Positions 35,167 through 35,350 of a DNA stretch of 35,350 nucleotides are shown here, in pieces. The stretch is from a virus. The notes beneath the pieces are model-generated. The model ran no database searches, was not told the DNA's origin, and saw nothing but the letters and a program-made list of their open reading frames with translations. The stretch is from the IMG/VR virus record IMGVR_UViG_3300042291_000886, positions 1 through 35,350 of that record. One strand, given 5' to 3'. Numbering within the stretch: the first letter of the stretch is position 1; every line of letters starts with the position of its first letter. The position numbers and the translations under genes are program-made.

Positions 35167-35350
35167 ATGACATTACCAGATGAAAGATACCGTGCAGTCA
35201 AGGCAGCAGCACAGTTTCTAGCACGACTAGCGGGTGGGGAATATCCCCGTGTGCCCAAGGCAGTTCGTGCAGAAGCTCGCAGCGTGTTGAGACACTATCC
35301 ACTAGACTGGGATTTGAAGCAGGCAGCTGATGCAGCGCCACACGTATTCC
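35167..35350 (+). CDS. BPSL0761-family protein, 3' end outside window
   Basis: 61 codons read to the window edge with no stop: MTLPDERYRAVKAAAQFLAR, then PRVPKAVRAEARSVLRHYPL, then DWDLKQAADAAPHVF. It matches the small BPSL0761 family of proteobacteria: M-T-x-P-x-E-R-x-R-A-V, F-L-x-x-L, V-P-x-x-V-R-x-E-A-x-x-L-L-R-H-Y-P, ending A-P-x-x-F. Members are of unknown function and common in beta- and gammaproteobacteria. The sequence looks richer in G and C than the phage average. Its first 22 coding bases equal those of the 10210-11013 gene. Probably only a few codons are missing. Confidence 0.8.
   Translation, partial: MTLPDERYRAVKAAAQFLARLAGGEYPRVPKAVRAEARSVLRHYPLDWDLKQAADAAPHVF

Noticed and set aside
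35076-35258. Minus-strand open frame opposite the 35167 gene
   Set aside because: It is antisense to a recognisable BPSL0761-type protein and to its promoter.

Overview
The window looks like part of the genome of a large tailed phage with T4-like (Straboviridae/Kyanoviridae-type) gene regulation, probably from an aquatic metagenome and infecting a Gram-negative proteobacterium. Four things point this way. Genes are tightly packed in alternating strand blocks with ATGA and TAATG overlaps. T4-type late promoters (TATAAATA, degenerate form nTAAATAn) stand in front of many genes. Early promoters are near-perfect host sigma70 promoters, all with a 17-bp spacer. The content mixes virion proteins, DNA enzymes (ligase, methyltransferase, HNH) and bacterial-type auxiliary metabolic genes. 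No tRNA, rRNA, CRISPR array or insertion sequence was found. Base composition is AT-rich throughout, except for 10210-11013 and the right end, which look richer in GC.

Layout. (a) 1-3021, minus strand: small late proteins and a pair of candidate nucleotidyltransferases (a KWDG ligase-like protein and a pol-beta-like protein). (b) 3082-4415, plus: DUF3563-like peptide, 39-aa peptide, alpha/beta hydrolase and a 91-aa protein, closed by a bidirectional terminator. (c) 4482-7596: minus-strand fatty-acid desaturase, plus-strand HAD phosphatase, then minus-strand secreted nuclease, unknown gene, Cys-rich peptide and HiPIP-like protein. (d) 7604-10155, minus: three virion-type proteins, one with a PA14 domain. 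(e) 10210-11013, minus: GC-richer methyltransferase-like gene. (f) 11110-12312, plus: 5-aminolevulinate synthase, convergent with a minus-strand clpP-cupin-gmhB early operon (12292-13911). (g) 14045-22431, plus: HNH nuclease, a capsid-targeted protein, DNA methyltransferase, ATP-dependent DNA ligase and a run of small envelope-directed and unknown genes. (h) 22421-34023, minus: an 11.6-kb island with four radical-SAM proteins, two stand-alone SPASM-like Cys proteins, a DegT/DnrJ aminotransferase, two nitroreductase-like paralogs, a NodU/CmcH carbamoyltransferase, a double methyltransferase-like protein, a putative glycosyltransferase and a YqgE homolog. (i) 34303-34887: a non-coding region with two arrays of 10-bp-phased repeats, a long hairpin, three dispersed copies of a GC-rich 13-mer and palindromes. 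(j) the right end: two small plus-strand genes, the last a BPSL0761-type protein cut by the window edge.

Three patterns run across the genes. First, several late genes have TAAATA only 4-5 bases before the start codon, so by T4 promoter geometry their mRNAs would start at or within a base of the ATG (leaderless). Two early sigma70 genes have the same geometry. Second, several proteins begin with a short sequence resembling the T4 internal-protein capsid-targeting signal, ending in a gp21-type L/I-x-E cleavage site; this predicts a set of enzymes packaged in the head. Third, the radical-SAM island is translationally coupled in a way that suggests one biosynthetic or modification pathway with no obvious described counterpart. 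All functions are read from motifs and remembered family features; no database search was possible.
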